The notes under the pieces are model-generated. The model searched no databases, was not told the origin of the DNA, and saw only the letters and a program-made list of their open reading frames with translations. From Pelobacter sp. UBA5610 (lineage in GTDB: Bacteria; Desulfobacterota; Desulfuromonadia; Desulfuromonadales; Syntrophotaleaceae), in NCBI GenBank assembly GCA_002424645.1, contig DIKU01000082.1:1-22582 (forward strand): a stretch of 22,582 nt of DNA, written 5' to 3'. This document shows, piece after piece, positions 20,733-22,582 of this stretch (within the stretch, counting starts at the first letter, position 1; each line of letters begins with the position of its first letter). A program made the position numbers and the translations under genes.

Positions 20733-22448
20733 ATGATGACCAGAAGTATGCATTTTAGTAGCTGGACCATGGTTGCGCTGATACCGGTTTTGTTTCTTGC
20801 CGCCGGTTGTGCGCCCAGGCCCAGGGGGGAAATGCCCCTCGCCCACTTTGAGCAGCAGCTTGATAAACAGCAGCAAGCCCAGAAAGAGCTGCCGGAAGAA
20901 GTGTCGGATGCTTTGCTGCCCCCGGGCATGGACGTGCAATCAGGGGTTGCGGTTGCCGTCGAAGAACCGCGCTTTGACGTGTCCACCAAAAATACTCCTG
21001 TCCAGGAGTTTTTCATGGGGCTGGTGGAAGGCACTCCCTATAACATGGTGGTGCACCCGGCGGTTGCGGGCAATGTGTCTCTCAATCTCAAGAGTGTCAC
21101 CATTCCCGAGGTCATGGATATCTTGCGGGATGTCTACGGGTTTCAATACCAGTCCACCCGCAGCGGTTTTCAGGTCATGCCCGATGCGTTGCAGACCCAG
21201 GTGTTTTACGTCAATTACCTCAATCTGGTGCGCAAGGGCCTGTCCCAGACCCGGGTAAGCTCCGGTCAGGTCAGTGAAGCTGGTAGCAGCGACGATAATG
21301 ATAACAATAGCGGTTCTACAAGCCGCAATCGTGACGATGGCAGTGCCATGGTGTCGGGCAGCCGTATCGACACCGAATCAAGCGCCGATTTCTGGAGCGA
21401 ATTGGGCGGCGCCCTGCGCACCATGGTTGGCCAGGAAGAAGGGCGTCGGGTTGTTATTCAACCCCAGGCCGGCGTGGTGGTAGTCCGGGCGTTGCCCGAA
21501 GAGTTACGCAACATCGAACGCTATCTGTCTACGATCCAGGGCAATTTGCAGAGACAAGTGATCCTTGAGGCCAAGATTCTCGAAGTTGAACTGGGCGATG
21601 GCTACCAGGCCGGCATCAACTGGTCGGTCGTGAGCGGTGACGTCACGGTTGCGCAGTCGCGCGGTGATATCTTTGCCGATAACGGCATGGCCAATATTGT
21701 TGGCAGTTCCGGTGCGGCCATTGCTTCAGGCCTCCCTTCGGGGGCTTTTGGCGGCGTTTTCAGTGCCGCCATGAACTTCAAAAATTTCCAGGCGTTTATC
21801 GAGTTGCTCGAAACCCAGGGGGATGTCCAGGTTCTGTCCAGTCCGCGCATTTCCACGGTGAACAATCAAAAAGCCGTAATCAAGGTCGGCTCCGACGAGT
21901 TTTTTGTGACCGATGTTTCCAGCGATACGGTGACCGGCACCACCACCACGACTTCGCCGGATATCACCCTGACGCCGTTTTTCTCCGGCATTGCTCTGGA
22001 TGTGACGCCGCAGATCGATCCGAATGGTCGGGTGACGCTGCATGTGCATCCTACCGTTAGTGAAGTTACCGATCAGACCAAGGATATCACCGTGGCCGGC
22101 CAGACCCAGAGCCTGCCGCTGGCCTTCAGCACGGTGCGTGAGTCCGATAGCATTGTTTCGGCCGAAAGCGGGCAGGTGGTTGTTATCGGTGGCCTGATGA
22201 AGGATCAACTGCAGAAAAGGGATGCGGGTGTTCCGCTGCTCGGGCGGTTGCCGGGTGTCGGCAGTCTCTTCCGCCATACCCAGTCCGTTTCGCGAAAGAG
22301 TGAGCTGGTGATTCTGCTGCGGCCGATGGTGGTTGAGGCCGGTAGTTGGGATCAGGCCCTTGATGCTTCGCGGCAGCAATTCAAGGCTCTTGGCAGCGAA
22401 TTTGATACCGAGTGGCGCGGCGGCAAGTTCGCGCGACCCGCCCGCTGA
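20733..22448 (+). CDS. mshL: MshL, outer-membrane secretin lipoprotein
   Basis: A 571-residue secretin that forms the outer-membrane gate of the pilus. The signal peptide ends in the lipobox LAAGC (Cys26 with this start), so the mature protein is probably lipidated. N-terminal secretin domains follow (VQEFFMGLVEGTPYNMVVHP, VTIPEVMDILRDVYGFQYQ), then a low-complexity Asp/Asn/Ser/Gly insert at bases 21264-21360, an N1-type domain (GVVVVRALPEELRNIERYL) and the secretin core, with VQVLSSPRISTVNNQKA and the signature VPLLGRLPGVGSLFR, ending ELVILLRPMVV. The start is uncertain: ATGs at 20733, 20736 and 20748 and a GTG at 20721 all precede the signal peptide, with GCGAGGA at 20711-20717. It follows mshK by about 23 bases and precedes mshM by 12. 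Confidence 0.92.
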   Translation: MMTRSMHFSSWTMVALIPVLFLAAGCAPRPRGEMPLAHFEQQLDKQQQAQKELPEEVSDALLPPGMDVQSGVAVAVEEPRFDVSTKNTPVQEFFMGLVEGTPYNMVVHPAVAGNVSLNLKSVTIPEVMDILRDVYGFQYQSTRSGFQVMPDALQTQVFYVNYLNLVRKGLSQTRVSSGQVSEAGSSDDNDNNSGSTSRNRDDGSAMVSGSRIDTESSADFWSELGGALRTMVGQEEGRRVVIQPQAGVVVVRALPEELRNIERYLSTIQGNLQRQVILEAKILEVELGDGYQAGINWSVVSGDVTVAQSRGDIFADNGMANIVGSSGAAIASGLPSGAFGGVFSAAMNFKNFQAFIELLETQGDVQVLSSPRISTVNNQKAVIKVGSDEFFVTDVSSDTVTGTTTTTSPDITLTPFFSGIALDVTPQIDPNGRVTLHVHPTVSEVTDQTKDITVAGQTQSLPLAFSTVRESDSIVSAESGQVVVIGGLMKDQLQKRDAGVPLLGRLPGVGSLFRHTQSVSRKSELVILLRPMVVEAGSWDQALDASRQQFKALGSEFDTEWRGGKFARPAR

Positions 22449-22460
22449 CGGGAGCATTGC

Positions 22461-22582
22461 ATGTATCGGGAACATTTCGGTCTGACGGCGAAACCCTTTG
22501 GTTTGACGCCTGATGCCGATTTCCTGTTTGCTCACTGCGGTTACCGTGAAGCGCTTAATGTTTTACTTGTCGCCTTGGATAG
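22461..22582 (+). CDS. mshM: MshM, ExeA-type ATPase, 3' truncated
   Basis: Only the first 40 residues are in the window. They read MYREHFGLTAKPFGLTPDAD, then FLFAHCGYREALNVLLVAL, the N-terminal signature shared by MshM, ExeA and related AAA+ ATPases before their Walker A motif (beyond the window). Family members help secretin assembly, often with peptidoglycan-binding activity. The ATG has GGGAG (22450-22454) about six bases upstream and follows mshL by 12 bases, consistent with the same operon. The remaining msh genes (MshE ATPase, MshG platform, pilins) would be expected further downstream. Confidence 0.88.
   Translation, partial: MYREHFGLTAKPFGLTPDADFLFAHCGYREALNVLLVALD

Noticed and set aside
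21726..22535. A 269-residue minus-strand frame opposite mshL
   Set aside because: Low-complexity shadow translation with no family features, running across the mshL-mshM junction.

Overview
The window reads as part of the chromosome of an anaerobic deltaproteobacterium of the Desulfuromonadia type (Geobacter / Pelobacter-Syntrophotalea relatives). The reasons are a one-chain pyruvate:ferredoxin oxidoreductase, an mglB-mglA pair very close in sequence to the Myxococcus proteins, and an MSHA-type pilus cluster, all in moderately GC-rich DNA. From memory, the order dnaX-ybaB-recR-por-mglB-mglA also occurs in Geobacter; this is recollection, not a search result. I see no insertion sequence, prophage, CRISPR array, integrase or other sign of recent transfer.

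Layout. (1) 1-2870: a macrolide-type tripartite efflux system, with a MacA-like adaptor (cut by the window start), its ABC ATPase and its FtsX/MacB-like permease, tightly coupled. (2) 2871-7240: mostly monocistronic stress and membrane genes: a RhlE-type DEAD-box helicase with a long leader, an Hsp20 chaperone, a two-gene membrane module (zinc-ribbon/CD225 protein and DUF2752 protein), and a cold-shock protein with a long leader. Strong intrinsic terminators separate the units. (3) 7246-8598: a small unrecognised minus-strand gene with its own promoter and terminator, diverging from a membrane-anchored PAS-GGDEF diguanylate cyclase. (4) 8664-11882: a core information-processing block, tRNA-Ser(GGA), SRP RNA (ffs), dnaX, ybaB, recR. 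(5) 12084-15665: the large pyruvate:ferredoxin oxidoreductase, the central carbon and electron enzyme of an anaerobe. (6) 15821-16989: mglB-mglA, a Ras-like polarity switch with its GAP/roadblock partner, under a good sigma-70 promoter. (7) 17159-17695 (minus): a MepK/YcbK-type murein endopeptidase. (8) 18110-22582: mshI, a PilN-like gene, mshJ, mshK, mshL and the start of mshM, overlapping or tightly spaced, encoding the inner-membrane platform, pilot-like protein, secretin and ATPase of an MSHA-type pilus or related secretion machine.

How the genes may work together: regions 6-8 put a cell-pole polarity switch, a peptidoglycan hydrolase and an envelope-spanning pilus machine side by side. 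The diguanylate cyclase upstream could feed the same surface-behaviour programme. That link is inference from gene order and known family roles. Most of the window is ordinary core genome. I did not find a clearly undescribed system; the best candidates for follow-up are the CD225-DUF2752 membrane pair, the orphan 77-residue gene, the mglBA/mepK/msh neighbourhood, and the structured leaders of the helicase, csp and por genes.
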